Shown: positions 1 to 11,304 of the stretch, in pieces
Layout: every line of letters begins with the position of its first letter
How positions within the stretch are numbered: the first letter of the stretch is position 1
Source: Diphasiastrum complanatum
Taxonomy: Eukaryota; Streptophyta; Lycopodiopsida; Lycopodiales; Lycopodiaceae
Direction: 5' to 3'
Assembly (NCBI GenBank): GCA_029204225.1
Contig: CM055109.1
Location: 19,605,783 to 19,669,782, forward strand
Length of the DNA stretch: 64,000 nucleotides
The notes under the pieces: generated by a model
The model's database searches: none
Told to the model about the DNA's origin: nothing
Seen by the model: the letters and a program-made list of their open reading frames with translations, nothing else
Position numbers and translations under genes: made by a program

Positions 1-1283
1 CCTTCATGATTAGAGATCACACATGCATCAAGCTTGAAAAGTTTACCATGCCTCCTACCTTGAGCAATCAAGGATCCACATTTACTTATCAAACATGCAT
101 CTCCAATGAACTCCACATCAAGTCCTTTGTCAATCATTTGACTTACACTAAGCAAATTCTTAGTGATTGAAGGAATGTACAAAACATTTTCAAGATTTGC
201 TTTCCTATTTGTTGAAAGGGAAATAGGAATAGTGCCTATGCCTTTGATGTCACATTGACCATCATTTGCAGTGTAGATGATGTTACCTTCTCCCTCATAA
301 GACAATAAGGATGTAAAGTATTCCTTATATCTTGTCATGTGAGATGAGGCTCCACTATCAATCCACCAAGGATCATTATCATCTATGTTGGCTAACAAAC
401 TTGAAGTCATAACAAGTGATTCACATGTGTTATGTTCTTCCTCATCTATTGTAAGATTTCCTTGCCTCTCTCCTTGCTCTCTTTTCTTCTTATAACATTC
501 ATTTGCAAAATGACCTTTTATCCCACAATAAAAGCACTTGAACTTTGACTTATTGTTCTTAGTAGAAGAGGAAGAGGAAGAGTGATCATCATGATCAAAG
601 TTACCACCTTTGGACCATTTCCCTTTGCCTTTACCTTTGCCCTTGAATTTGCCTTTTGTGAAGAAAGCCTCTTCACCTCCACCTTGCAAGGATGCACCAT
701 CAAGCTTTGATTGCAACCTATGTTCTTCAGCCAATAAGATTTCTTGCAAGTCAACCACACTTGGCAAGACTCTTTGAATGGCAAAACTTTGCACAAGGTT
801 AGCATGTTCATTTAGCAAACCATTCAACATAACTTGGACTATTTCACCATCTTTTATGTTCTCATCAATGCATGCTAAATCATCACTTAGGGACTTAACT
901 CTCAAGATAAATGCATGAGCACTTTCACCCTCTCTTTGCCTACTAGAAAATATTTGTCTCCTTAGGGTCAATACCCTAGATGTGGACTTTGATTCAAAGA
1001 GCTTCTTTAAGGCATTCCATGCCTCACTTGCACTTTGACACTTTCCAACTTCCTTGAGAAGTTCATTTGTAACATTCTTTTTAATGATATGAAGAGCCCT
1101 TTTGGCCTTCTTATCAAACCTTTGTTGCTCTTGAAGTGTGAGAGGTCTCTCTTCAATTTCTGCAACTATGTCCATGAGTTCATTCAACTCAAGTAAGGAC
1201 TCCATCCTCACTTTCCAAGTAGAGTAGTTTGATGAACTCAACCTTTCACTAGACTCTAGCATGATCCCACCATTGGAAGCCAT
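1..1283 (-). CDS. Copia C1 Gag-protease, 3' end outside window
   Basis: A reading frame with no stop runs from an ATG at 1283 to the window edge, about 427 codons. It encodes the start of a Ty1/copia polyprotein. In order it shows the Gag N-terminus (a SNYSTWKVRMESLLELN-type stretch), a lysine/glycine-rich basic segment, a CX2CX4HX4C zinc knuckle (CFYC, then GHFANEC) near 565-525, and the retropepsin motif WWIDSGASSHM near 365-335. The start of the protease/pre-integrase region follows. Gag packages element RNA and the protease matures the polyprotein. The leader, PBS and LTR lie upstream in the right order. No frameshift is visible, unlike almost every other element here. The family call is firm; whether the whole element is intact cannot be seen. 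Confidence 0.9.
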   Translation of the reverse strand, partial: MASNGGIMLESSERLSSSNYSTWKVRMESLLELNELMDIVAEIEERPLTLQEQQRFDKKAKRALHIIKKNVTNELLKEVGKCQSASEAWNALKKLFESKSTSRVLTLRRQIFSSRQREGESAHAFILRVKSLSDDLACIDENIKDGEIVQVMLNGLLNEHANLVQSFAIQRVLPSVVDLQEILLAEEHRLQSKLDGASLQGGGEEAFFTKGKFKGKGKGKGKWSKGGNFDHDDHSSSSSSTKNNKSKFKCFYCGIKGHFANECYKKKREQGERQGNLTIDEEEHNTCESLVMTSSLLANIDDNDPWWIDSGASSHMTRYKEYFTSLLSYEGEGNIIYTANDGQCDIKGIGTIPISLSTNRKANLENVLYIPSITKNLLSVSQMIDKGLDVEFIGDACLISKCGSLIAQGRRHGKLFKLDACVISNHE

Positions 1284-2443
1284 GATTCTAATGTTTCTTC
1301 AACTTTTAGGTTCTGTCCTAAAGCACTTAGCACTCACTTTTCTCTCAACAAATGATAGATAAAGAGATCTATGAAGATTTAGGACCCTAAAACACTTCTA
1401 TCTTGAACCTAGATGGTTTCCAAGCATAAAAAGGAAGATTGAAACACATGCAACACTTTGCACACACTAAGAATGGATTACAAAATCAAACCAACCTGAA
1501 CACACTCTTGCTTAAGCTCTCAAACTTTCCAGCAAGTGACCAAATCAAGTTATGGTGTGAAGAGTTACTTGCATTCTTAGAAAATACCCAAAACTAGGAT
1601 GCCAAGATTACCTAGTAATGAACAAACTTGATCAACATATGATCAACACACTAAGATATTGATTCAACCTGTAAAACCACATGTAAACCACACTTCTAAA
1701 AGTTTATAAACTCCATCAAGTGATAAATACAAGATTTAGAGGTGAATGAATGAGCACACTTAGTGAATCACAAGACTAGCTTCACTATCTTGTCAAATCT
1801 TGGTGTTTAGATGTAGATCTAAGATCACTTCACATGAGAATGTTCCTCAACCTGTTAAGAACCTGAAAACACACTTGCATAATGGTTAACACCTTCCAGC
1901 AAATGCTCCAATCAAATTACATAAGGAGAGTTACTTACATGCTCAACAAAGTACACCAAAATTTATGCCAAAATTGATGACAATCTTTACAATATGCTCT
2001 TCACAATGGAGCTTACAATATGTTCACCCAAAAAAGGGGATCTTTCATCCAAATGGGAGCTTTGCTCAGCCTTTAGGAGAATTACAACTCACTCAAAAGA
2101 GCATTTGTCATCCACTTAAGGAGAAGTTTCATCCACTTAAGGAGAGTGTTCATCCAAGAATGGAGATTGTCAACAATAGGATTGAAAAGAACATTGTTAG
2201 TATTGAATATGCACAAGCCTCACAATCACAAATGATTAGGTGTTATGATCTGATCCAAAATAGTTTCTTTTCAGCCTCTGATCTTCAATAGACTTGAAAT
2301 ATGCTTTTGATCCACAAGTTCAACTCACAAAACAAAGGTTAGTAAGATTTGATCAACAAAGCAATGCAAAATCATGCTAGAACTTGATCAAACATCCAAA
2401 TATCACCAAAAATGGAATACTTACTGTAAATAGAAGCCAACCA
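1284..2443 (-). other. Copia C1 untranslated leader
   Basis: This 1.16-kb stretch lies between the primer-binding site and the Gag start of C1. It has no convincing gene. It holds diverged direct repeats (about 1490-1605 and 1859-1976) and a short cluster of CATCCACTTAAGGAG-like units at 2045-2165. The small plus-strand frame through that cluster is only a translation of the repeat. Confidence 0.6.
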
Positions 2444-2455
2444 GCTCTGATGCCA
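2444..2455 (-). other. Primer-binding site, initiator-Met tRNA type (C1)
   Basis: On the minus strand the sequence is TGGCATCAGAGC, one change from the standard plant copia site TGGTATCAGAGC. It directly abuts the inner end of the LTR at 2456, which fixes the LTR boundary. Confidence 0.85.
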
Positions 2456-3110
2456 TGTGAAAAATACAGATCCTAAGTGGATCTAAACTCCAAGATCATT
2501 GGCTTGAATGCTTGCACTCCAAACTACATAAGCTAGGAATTGGCAACACATTCTATGCTACCTAGAATGCAAAGAACTTGATCAAAAAGCATTTATCACA
2601 AATGGAAACTTCCATAAACATCAAGTGCGGCCCAAAATAGCATTATACAGTCCATAATACATCAGCCTATCACTTTTGGAAAGCACCTAAGATCATACAC
2701 AATAGCTTGAAGACAATACACACAACAATGCTCTCAATGGAGGAAGAAACAATGACAATGATCTATTGATCTCAATGAAGCATACAAAAGGTTTCTCCAA
2801 CCTGTTCTCCACGACTTCCCTACTATTTATGGATGAGGAAGATGACTCTCTCTCCTCTCTCTAGAAGGTACTTGACCCTAGATATTCCCTATATAGGAAA
2901 AATAGCTAAAAATGGCTTATATGACCAAAATACATCAAAATGGTCTCTTTTTGAAGGGTATGAAGTTTGACACTTCATCATACTGAAAAAATACAGTAAA
3001 TAAAAACATTGTGGCCTGGTTCACACGTGCAAAACTCCAGAACCAAAACTATTTACAATTTTAGCCAATTTAGGTCTCAAACTAGCTAGGAAATGTTGAC
3101 AATTTTCACA
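2456..3110 (-). repeat. 5' LTR of copia C1
   Basis: The 655-bp segment is bounded by 8-bp inverted ends, TGTGAAAA and TTTTCACA, with the PBS directly inside. On the minus strand it would hold the promoter and RNA start of C1. The matching 3' LTR and target duplication are outside the window. The outer boundary rests on the inverted ends alone. Confidence 0.75.
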
Positions 3111-3158
3111 CTTGTTACATTTGTCATGATGAGGTTGGATGTGTGACACTTCCCTATG

Positions 3159-3932
3159 TGTTGGCATGAGAGCTAGTGACCAATTAAAAAGCTAGAAATC
3201 CACCAAATTGGTCCAATCAAGTTTGAGGGCTCATAATTCACTCAACCAATCATATTTAGAGGAGAAAAAGAAGGGTTCCAATCATGTTTCACTCCCCTTC
3301 ACCCTAGATTGCTACTTATATGTGACTTAAATCAATTCTATGTAAGTTTTTTGGAGTTAATGAGATTTTCTATATTTTGAGCTATTTTGGCTTTCTCTCT
3401 CTCCTCAAGTTTTTGTTGTTGGATTCTCTCTCTACCCGAGAGCAAGGCTGTTTCATACTCAGTTTTTTCATTACATGTCTCCCACACGTGTGAGTGACCT
3501 TTGGAGAGTGCTATATGCATGTTTCATTGTGCTCTTGCCTTAGATTTGTCAAATAGATCTTGGAATTCAATCTATGCTTGATCTATTGTGCAATCACACA
3601 CTTTTGGGCTGTCCCACATGTGTGAAATTCAACATGCTTCTCTATAGCCATTTGCAACTCATAAATCTCTTATTGTTTCTTCTGATTTGTTAAATACTTC
3701 GACGCTGCACTATTCTATACATCACTTCACACTTCAAAATTGGTTGGCTACAAAACCACTGTAGTACTAATGATTTCAAAGTTAGTTGCTAAAAGATTAA
3801 ACGTGACTTCTGTCATTATTGCTTTGTTCATTATAGGCGTAGTCATGCACTAGGAAAGAAGACTTATTTCGCTATGCTCGATAGTTCGTCCATAGGCGTC
3901 AGATTATCGAATCATCATTCCTTCTTCCAACC
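3159..3932 (+). repeat. Probable 5' LTR of copia C2
   Basis: The right edge is set by an intact PBS starting at 3933. The LTR appears to end CCAACC, a change from CCAACA. A TGTTGG at 3159 gives a matching start, for about 774 bp. There is no second copy to compare, so the left edge is a guess. Confidence 0.5.
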
Positions 3933-3944
3933 TGGTATCAGAGC
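3933..3944 (+). other. Primer-binding site, initiator-Met tRNA type (C2)
   Basis: An exact TGGTATCAGAGC follows the presumed LTR end. Near-copies of the same words (GGTATCAAAGCG, GTATCAAATT) recur over the next 80 bases, so the leader seems to have duplicated pieces of it. Confidence 0.85.
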
Positions 3945-4146
3945 TCTATTATTAGACACCCTTCATGGTATCAAAGCGATATCATTAGATACTTTTCATA
4001 GTATCAAATTATTATCAGAGCACACTTGCTCTTAATGTTCAATTTGTGGTATCAAGTTTCAATATTAGATAATCGATTTCCAATTGTAGTGTCGTACGGT
4101 ATCATTCTTAAAGTCATCTACTTATTGACAACAGACCAAGTTTCAG

Positions 4147-5180
4147 ATGGATTCTCAAAGTAAAGTCGGTCTCATTGCAGACAAGCTGAATGGATCCAAT
4201 TACTATTTGTGAAAATTTAAGATGAAGACCTTGCTAATCGCCAACGAGTTGTGGGATGTTGTCATAGGTAGCAAAGTGAAGCTTGAAGACGACACAACCA
4301 ACTCAAAGTGAAAATTGAAGGATGCGCTTATTATTCTCAATATATCAAAAACTTAGATTGGCCACATATCTGAAGCTCAAACTTTGAAAGAAGTATGGGA
4401 CATCCAGAGCTCACTATATGATGTGAGGGATGCGACTTCCAAGTTGCACCTCAAAAGAAAATTCTTCACACTAAGATGTCGAATGGTGATTCACTTCATA
4501 ATTACGTTAACCAGTTTAAGAATCTCTTGCAACAGATGATAGCTATTGGATCGATCATCAATGATCAAGATGCAAATATGACATTGCTTTCAAGCTTTCC
4601 TTCTACATATGAAAACTGGGTGATGATCATATCGACACACTCAGATTTAACTCTCACTAGAGTTATCACTATGTTGTTGCCAGAAGACAATCAAAGAAGT
4701 CAAGACACCTCTTAGACTTCATCATCTCATGTTCTATCTGTCAACAAAGGCTCAAAACGACAGAAGAGAAAAAGCTCTAAGCAGTCCGCATCAAATCAGA
4801 AGAGCAATTATCAAATCCACAGTTAAAGAAGAAGATGTTATGTAAGTATTGCAATTGCACTAATCACAAGATCCAAGATTGCAGGGTATTAAAAGCAAAG
4901 ATTGCCAACAAGCAACCAGATCAACAGGTGAATGCAATCGCAATATCATTTTCATCTCCCGAACTCGACATGGACGAAGGAGCGTTTATGTTCAAAGACC
5001 AAATGAGCGATTCAATAATTCTTGGTTTGGATTCTGGAGCTACTCAACCGTATGACCAGTCCGATCGTGAACATTTTCACTCCTATACGTCTTAGAGTAC
5101 AAAGAAATTCGTTCATCTTGACAATGATAGTACACACACTATCAAAGGTGAAGGCACTGTAAGACTGATATTCCAACATG
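4147..5180 (+). pseudogene. Copia C2 Gag-protease remnant
   Basis: From the ATG at 4147 the translation matches a copia Gag (KLNGSNYYLWKFKMKTLL-like, with a stop replacing the W). It continues through an intact central Gag stretch at 4476-4715. Next comes a knuckle of form CKYCNCTNHKIQDC near 4838-4880 and a retropepsin LDSGATQ near 5030. At least four in-frame stops and frameshifts are present. The frame dies near 5180, where a second element (C3) begins. The integrase and RT of C2 are not seen in the window. Confidence 0.8.
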
Positions 5181-5254
5181 ATCAATTCAATCTGGACCCA
5201 TTCTAATTGGCTAGATTTCATACATTGCATCTAGACTAGAATTTCTAGGTTATT

Positions 5255-5688
5255 TGATGAAGTATTAAGAATTTATCATTTAGGGCAAGTTTAGGGCAAG
5301 TGGCCAAATGACATTTTAGAAGCTATAAGTAGATGTACCTGCATGGAGAAATAATCGTCAAAAAAAATTTCTTTGTGGAGAATTCATCTCTTGTGTTTGT
5401 ATGTCCATCTCTTTCATATTTCTCAAGATATCTTGATTTCTAGCGTGTAGAATGTCAATTTTGTGATTATCTTGCTTTCAAACGTTTGAAGGAGAGTGGG
5501 CTGCTGTTTTTGTTCCGAAAGGGACAGTACCTTAGTATGATTTTATACTTATGATCAGATTTTAGTGATTTATGCAATTCTAGCATGCTAAATTTGATGA
5601 TTTCTATCTTGCAGTTAAAACTAGATGTGCATCCAAATTTTGTCAAGATTTTGTTGATCCATTATGTTTTGGATCTGTATTTTTCACA
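5255..5688 (+). repeat. LTR of copia C3, left edge uncertain
   Basis: It ends GGATCTGTATTTTTCACA, identical to the inner LTR end of C1 on the other strand, so C3 is a relative of C1. It interrupts C2. The start is placed at a TG near 5255, just past the last C2 protease sequence, and is uncertain by some tens of bases. Confidence 0.5.
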
Positions 5689-5700
5689 TGGTTACAAAGC
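5689..5700 (+). other. Decayed primer-binding site (C3)
   Basis: TGGTTACAAAGC directly follows the LTR end and matches 9 of 12 bases of TGGTATCAGAGC. Confidence 0.55.
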
Positions 5701-6304
5701 AGGTTTCAGGCCGAAGTTGGTGTTTATGCAAAATCTAGAGGTGGATTTGAGGGCGCCATAAATTCTATGTGGATTTGGAGGTGTTTCTAGATCAAATCTT
5801 GCATTTTCAAGTATAGAATGTGGATCTTTGTGATCTAAGCATCATTTTAGGTCAAATCACTTGGAGGAGGCCGATTTTTGAAACCACTGAGAGACAAAAA
5901 TTGCTCATAATTGTGGATGCTATATTTTTCTAGGTAATATATCAAGATTCTAACTTTTGCTTATAGTTTTTTGCTTGATTCGATATTTTGCATTTTTTGA
6001 GGTAATCCTAAATTTGATAGGATCTCTTGATTTTAAGTTGTTGGATCTTTTCAAGTGTGTGTTACAATCTTAGGTGTTGGCAAAAGTTCATCATATTGTG
6101 TTTAGATCTATTCTGATCAAGAAATCAACATTCTATGTGCAAGGATTTGCTAGAAAAGAGAAAAAGGAGAGGCTAGATTGTTTCCAAATCTTTGTGATTT
6201 CTTCCTGAGTTTCATTTGTTGATTTTCAAGAGAGTGCTAAGTGCATTGGAACAGGTTCAAAGAGAAAATCAGATCATTGCAACATCGCAACCTCAAGTGG
6301 CTTC

Positions 6305-6530
6305 ATGTTGGAAGGCAATGATAGGGTTACCTCAACAAATTTTTCAACTTGGAAGGTGAGGATGGAATCTTTTTTTCAAATGAATGATTTGACGGATATT
6401 TTTGTAGATGTGGAGGAGAGACCTTCGGCACCTCTTATGAAGTGTAAAAGTAGGTATGTGAGACAAGCTAACAAGCATATTCAAAATGGTAAAAGATTAA
6501 ATAATGTTGTGTTATAAGGTCCAAACTGAT
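6305..6530 (+). pseudogene. Copia C3 Gag N-terminal fragment
   Basis: An ATG at 6305 opens a 70-codon frame with the copia Gag start pattern (TNFSTWKVRMESFF, then VDVEERPSAPL). It matches the start of C1 Gag. About 50 codons in, the sequence leaves Gag and runs into an 83-bp tandem duplication. Everything downstream in C3 is gone, so this is a 5' stump: LTR, leader and Gag start. Confidence 0.75.
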
Positions 6531-6629
6531 TATAAAAATAATATAAGTGGCTAACAAGCATATTCAAAATGGTAATTTAAATAATGTTGTGTTATAAGGT
6601 CCAAACTGATTATAAAAATAATATAAGTG
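6467..6629. repeat. 83-bp tandem duplication
   Basis: 6467-6549 is repeated at 6550-6629. Both units begin GCTAACAAGCATATTC. The second copy differs mainly by a 3-bp indel after AATGGTAA, so the duplication is fairly recent. It begins inside the C3 Gag fragment. Confidence 0.9.
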
Positions 6630-7329
6630 GCAAGGAGAAGGTTGTACCACTTTTGCCTTGTGTTCCCAAGTCACACAAATGATAATTTCTTCTTGTTTTC
6701 GAAGGTGGAAAAGAGAAGCTGATAAGCATCATGGAAGAAATGGGACTCACCATCATATTTAGCGAAGGAGAGTAACAAAGCTCATCAATTCATCCCAGGT
6801 GTGTATAGTCTTCAGCAATCTTACTATAGTGTTTTCATAGCAGGATATCTATATAGAATCAATACATCTGGGATTTCAAAGTCAACATCTTATGTGCAGT
6901 AACAGGATTGGAACACTACAGGCACAGCAGCTGCAGCTTAAACTTCCTGCTTACAAAGCCATTTTAAACAGCACGTGTTCCATCACCATGATAATATCAG
7001 TAGATCATCTAGAAGGTATCCAGCTGAATTTATAATTACTTATTGCTGATCCTTTAGAAAGGCCCTAAAGCAAAGCTCATGCTCAGAAATCACTGGTTAA
7101 GTCTTTATCCTTTTCTTAAAGGGATCAAATATCAGTCATGGTAGGCATTGTTATATCCAACATGATCTTTTCGGAAGATATCGAAAACTTCCTTGCTACT
7201 ATTCAACATTCGTATGGCTGGACATGGAAAGCTTGTCTAGTTCCAATAGCCCAAGCTTGGCTCACCTAAACTTTTAAGTATATTCATATTGTTAAAGCTG
7301 GAATTTCTCCTCGCCAACAAAGCTTCATT

Positions 7330-9514
7330 TTACCCAGCAGCGGTGCTGGCGGCCATGGCTCGACTTCGTTGGCCGCTAGAGTGCACAGATTGAGCTGTTC
7401 TCATCTTCAAAGTTGTCAGGAAGCATTTTTCTTTTCGTTCATCGATCAGTATTTGCTGATGGCGGCATTCCTCGCTGCAGAAGGCCTTGTCACCTCTGTG
7501 AAAGCAGAGGTGAGGTTAGACTTAGCTATGAACCGTGAGCAGCAACAGACAGCAAGACAAATCCTAGCTAGCCGAAAGTCTTTTTTTATCCTATTCATGA
7601 AAGAAAGCCACACAACATAGATCATTGGCAAGCTCTGGTAACAAAGCTTATGATGTAGAGGGATGAGCATGTGTGCGGATAATTTAAAACAAGGTTCATG
7701 AGTTAAGTAAGACGCATATAAGAATGCATTCATGACTAAATAGATGGGCTACTAGATTCTGTATTCATGAGCTGCAGAATTTTTCACTTGCAAAATTTTC
7801 CATCTTCAAAAATCCAAGTTAACCTTGACAAAAGTAACATATGATGATAACTGGAAGTATTGTTTGCTGGATCCAACAATCGAAATCCTTACTCTATACA
7901 TGATGCAGCAATGCTGGAAATGGCCCAAAAATTCTCCTTGAAGAGACAAACAAATACAGAGGAACAGCAAAACCAAGGGGGATGAAACGGCATCTTTATT
8001 TGATCCATTGGATGAGGATGTTCTAATGGAATTAATCTAGACCTGAACTCGAATCTGAAGTCCCCCTCGGAGAGCGGAAAGAACCCCCCCTTACAGCTTT
8101 GTGCTCCATTATAGCTATGCTTAAATATCCGGTTGGAACTTGATGTACAAAATAAATAATATACCAGTGCAATTAGCTACTTATTGCTATATAAAGAGGA
8201 AGCCATCCTTATTCAGGAAGAAAAAACGGTACTTCAGCATATTTGACCAAAATGGGCTCAGAAATCTCACAGTGCAGTACATGATTAAGTACTGTGTTGG
8301 AATAAATGACAGTAAATTTCTGGTAGCATCATTACGTACAATGCTTTCATCCTTATTAGGACTAGTGATGGAAGAGCTCAAGGCTCCAAACATAAGCTCA
8401 GATTTAGGCCTGTTGTTTTGTGAATTGAGTATCTCTCATTCGTGGATTGATTAACAACTCTTATTCAACTCAACCAACTAGGTCCCTGCCTTTCTGAACT
8501 AACTAACAACTCTTATCCGTGGAGTAAAAACTTTTATTTAACTCAACCAACAGCAGTAATTACTTAATCCAACCATGGAGTAGCAACTCTTATCGAACTC
8601 AACCAACAACGGTAACTGCTTATCCAACTCAACCAACAGTGGGAACGATGTTGGGATTGGGGATCATATGCCTTTGTGGCTTCAGGAACAACTGAAAAGC
8701 TCTACCATAAGAGTGCACTGTCCCTGATGAAAATAATGGCACTAGCTAACCCCTTAGTAACCAAACTGGATAAGTGCCAAACTTGGCTTGGCCATCAGCA
8801 GATGTACAGAGTATATATTGTTGACATTGACGCTAGTGCAAATTGATGTCTTTGTAAAAAAAATACTGAGACTATGGTAGAAACCAACCTGTACATGTAA
8901 ATATCACGTCCATGGCTTAATTTACGCCTACAGAAGCAGCAGACTTCCAAAAAGTGCATTCCTGGTGAAACAATGGAGCTTGCAACTTTCACAGAGCTTG
9001 CTGAGGCTCTCCTGTGGCTACAGCGAGGCTTCTGTATCTCCGTGTGCTGATGATGCTGCTGTTTATTATGAGCATGAGGATTGGCCAAAGGTAGCAACCT
9101 GTTTTGGTTAACCGGTTTGTGTGTTAACACAGCAGGAGGGGCTCGATCTCTACTATCCTTCACGCTATTGTTCATATGTGCATCTGTGGCGTGCAACGCA
9201 GCCACTATGCCGAGTCCCACTGCCCCGGCCTCTCTGCTCTGCCATGGTCGGGGTCCAGAGTGATTGAGGTCAATGGAAAAGGGAAGAACAGGTGCAGCTT
9301 TGTAGCATGATCCATTTTCTGTCTGCGAAACGACTGACTGAGCTTTCCCGGCTTCATAGCTGTGTGATACAGCCCCTTGGCGGTGCGTGCAGCATGTTGG
9401 GACTTCCTCAGAGGGCGTCGTCTTGTCTGTGGGAAGCTCAGGCGTGGTAGATCCAGGCCCCATCATGGAGACGCTCACTGTCCTACGCATCTGGCGCGGC
9501 CTTTTTCCCAGCAT
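7330..9514 (-). CDS. FCS-like zinc finger (FLZ/DUF581) protein, join(7330..7495, 8889..9514)
   Basis: The spliced frame encodes 263 residues. Family members act as adaptors that bind the SnRK1 energy-sensing kinase. The start chosen is the ATG at 9514, which gives [12 protein letters not shown], the usual FLZ N-terminus; an upstream in-frame ATG at 9604 adds 30 unrelated residues. The FLZ domain spans about residues 188-225: FLEVC, Cys192 and Cys195, DIYMYR, then [11 protein letters not shown] with Cys215 and Cys219. Exon 1 ends within the Arg209 codon (AG|GTTGGT) and exon 2 resumes after TTTCACAG, so the splice falls inside the finger and restores it exactly. Between the N-terminus and the finger lies a low-complexity region rich in Ser, His and Gln. 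The C-terminal tail (Lys/Ser/Ala-rich) ends at TAA 7332-7330. The family call is strong; the exact paralogue is not determinable. Confidence 0.93.
7496..8888 (-). other. Intron of the FLZ gene
   Basis: This 1393-bp GT-AG intron has donor AG|GTTGGTTTC at 8888 and acceptor CTTTCACAG ending at 7496. It interrupts the zinc finger after the first phase of an Arg codon. The small open frames inside it, on both strands, show no protein family features. It carries imperfect repeats of CAACTCTTATC / CTCAACCAAC around 8450-8640. Confidence 0.85.
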
Positions 9515-10400
9515 CTTCTCGCTTTCAGCAGGAAAACGTAGCAAGCTTCTCAGCAGCACATGCGTAAGTAGCCTCAGCAACAACCAACTATTTTTCTGTC
9601 TCACACTACATTTACATGTTCCAGTTCTTCAGATCTAGCAGCGCTCTGCTCCATCTTACATTACACTTGTGTGCTCAACTTCCTCAGGTCTGGTAGCCCT
9701 CTGATCCAAAAGCTAGAACAGTAATAGCATTGTAGATGTTTACCTTACGCGCAGATCCTTGTAGATCTACAGCCTGTTCATCTCGCATTTCACTAAAGTG
9801 TTCTAGTTTCCTCCGATTTAGTGGCACTCTGACCCAAAAGCTTTAATAGCAATGTTGTTTATTGTACATATCGATCTTAAGCTGAAAAGTTCAGATCCTT
9901 GTAGATCTACAGACTACCCATCGCAGTCCTTTCGTTACTTGAGCAAAAAAAAAAAAAACAAAGAAGAAAGTTGATGATAAGCTGACTGCTTTTCTGCTCT
10001 GATGAGCAGAGCCTTAGAAACCCATTATTTTTCAGTCTGCTTTATCTCGGAGACACCTGCACTATCACATGTGGGCCTGCCTTCAGCTGGAGGCTTTCCT
10101 CACTCAGAATAAACAGCTCTGCAACCAAAATTCTGAGATGCTTACTGCAGCAGGCGCAAGCGCTGCATCTGAGCAGTACCCTCTGGCATCGTCGAGACAC
10201 GCGGCTGCGCACAAGCTCGCCATCATCAGCGATGGCGAGGAAGAGCTCGAGGATCGGATCAAGAGCGCTCGAGGAGCAGCAAAAGAGAGAGAGAGAGAGC
10301 AGCAAAGGAGTCTGGGTCCTGGGACTTTCTATACTCGGACCGTTGGACGTGAGACCTTCGGACCCAAGGTCCGGGACGTAACTGCCACCTGTCACTAATC
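9515..10400 (-). other. FLZ 5' leader, possibly with an intron
   Basis: The sequence between the FLZ start and the TATA-like box has no supported coding frame. At 10270-10320 the transcribed strand is pyrimidine-rich (TCTCTCTCTCTC, GCTGCTC), as is common in plant leaders. A donor-like GCAG|GTGTCTCC lies near 10050 and several acceptor-like CTGAG or TGTAG sites lie near 9550-9610, so a leader intron is plausible but unproven. Imperfect repeats at 9620-9915 share CAGATCCTTGTAGATCTAC (about 9750 and 9890). Confidence 0.45.
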
Positions 10401-10411
10401 TAGAGCTAGTG

Positions 10412-10426
10412 ATATATATTAATAAT
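10412..10426 (-). promoter_or_regulatory. TATA-like box of the FLZ gene
   Basis: The minus strand reads TTAATATATATC about 100 bases upstream of the pyrimidine-rich leader. ACGT-core words (ACGTCC twice) follow at about 10340-10380. Position and composition fit a plant core promoter, but no transcription start can be proven from sequence. Confidence 0.4.
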
Positions 10427-10430
10427 AATT

Positions 10431-11225
10431 CTTCAGAAATTGGCCATATATCTGCATACGTGGTCCCCTTGGACCCTAAAATTAGTTTCAAGGAAGGAAA
10501 TGGAGGTCCGAGGAGCAACACAAATGATATTTGTGGGGCAAAATTTGTTAGGAAAAATTTATCTTTTTTTACATGCACCTTCGGCTCAAAAGGTGAGTGG
10601 AAAAAAATTTTACAACACAAAAAAAGAAAAGAAAACATATAAACAATTTTCACACCGAGAAAAGACACCTTCCTTGGGCGTTTTGCCTGGGGAAGGACAT
10701 CCACCTAAGGGCAGGCCCGCCCCAGTGTTCCAGATACCTCCTTCAGGTTTCCCTCCAATTTCCTGCATTTTTTTCGAAGTTATTGGTTTTTGAAATTTTT
10801 TGTTTTCGAAATCCTGCATCTCATATTTTTTGCCGGCAAAACATTAAATATTAACATTAAAAATTTATTTTATGACTCAATAAACCTACGTAACCCAACT
10901 TTTAAAAGGATCTACCTAGTTTACTAAACAAAAATTTCCTCCATGTAAAATTGACTAACCTAAAATTTACTACATTTTAAAAAGGTTGTCAGTTTTTTTA
11001 AAGTCAACTTCTTGTGAATTTTTTAATGAATCAGTTTTCAACAAAAGATGTCAATTCCATTTTGATTGGTTTTTGTTTTTATGCTTGAATTGCAATCATC
11101 CCCATTTTAACTATTTGGAATATACCATGGAGCTCAAATGGCAAAGATTATTGTAATACTTAAAATCACCTTGATCTTTTTGGTGACAAAGATAGTTAAT
11201 CTCAACTGGCAAAGCTTATTGTATA

Positions 11226-11304
<79 letters not shown>

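Noticed and set aside
1965-2291. 108-codon plus-strand frame with repeated HPLKE words
   Set aside because: Antisense to the C1 leader; the peptide repeat merely reflects short DNA repeats.
8140-8454. Plus-strand 104-codon frame
   Set aside because: Lies in the FLZ intron on the opposite strand, with no recognisable features.
8795-8888. Extension of FLZ exon 1 frame past YMYR
   Set aside because: It loses the second half of the zinc finger and crosses a good GT donor; the downstream exon supplies the missing half.
10042-10704. 220-codon minus-strand open frame upstream of the FLZ gene
   Set aside because: No family motif, odd composition, and it runs across the TATA-like box and pyrimidine leader of the FLZ gene; most likely chance.
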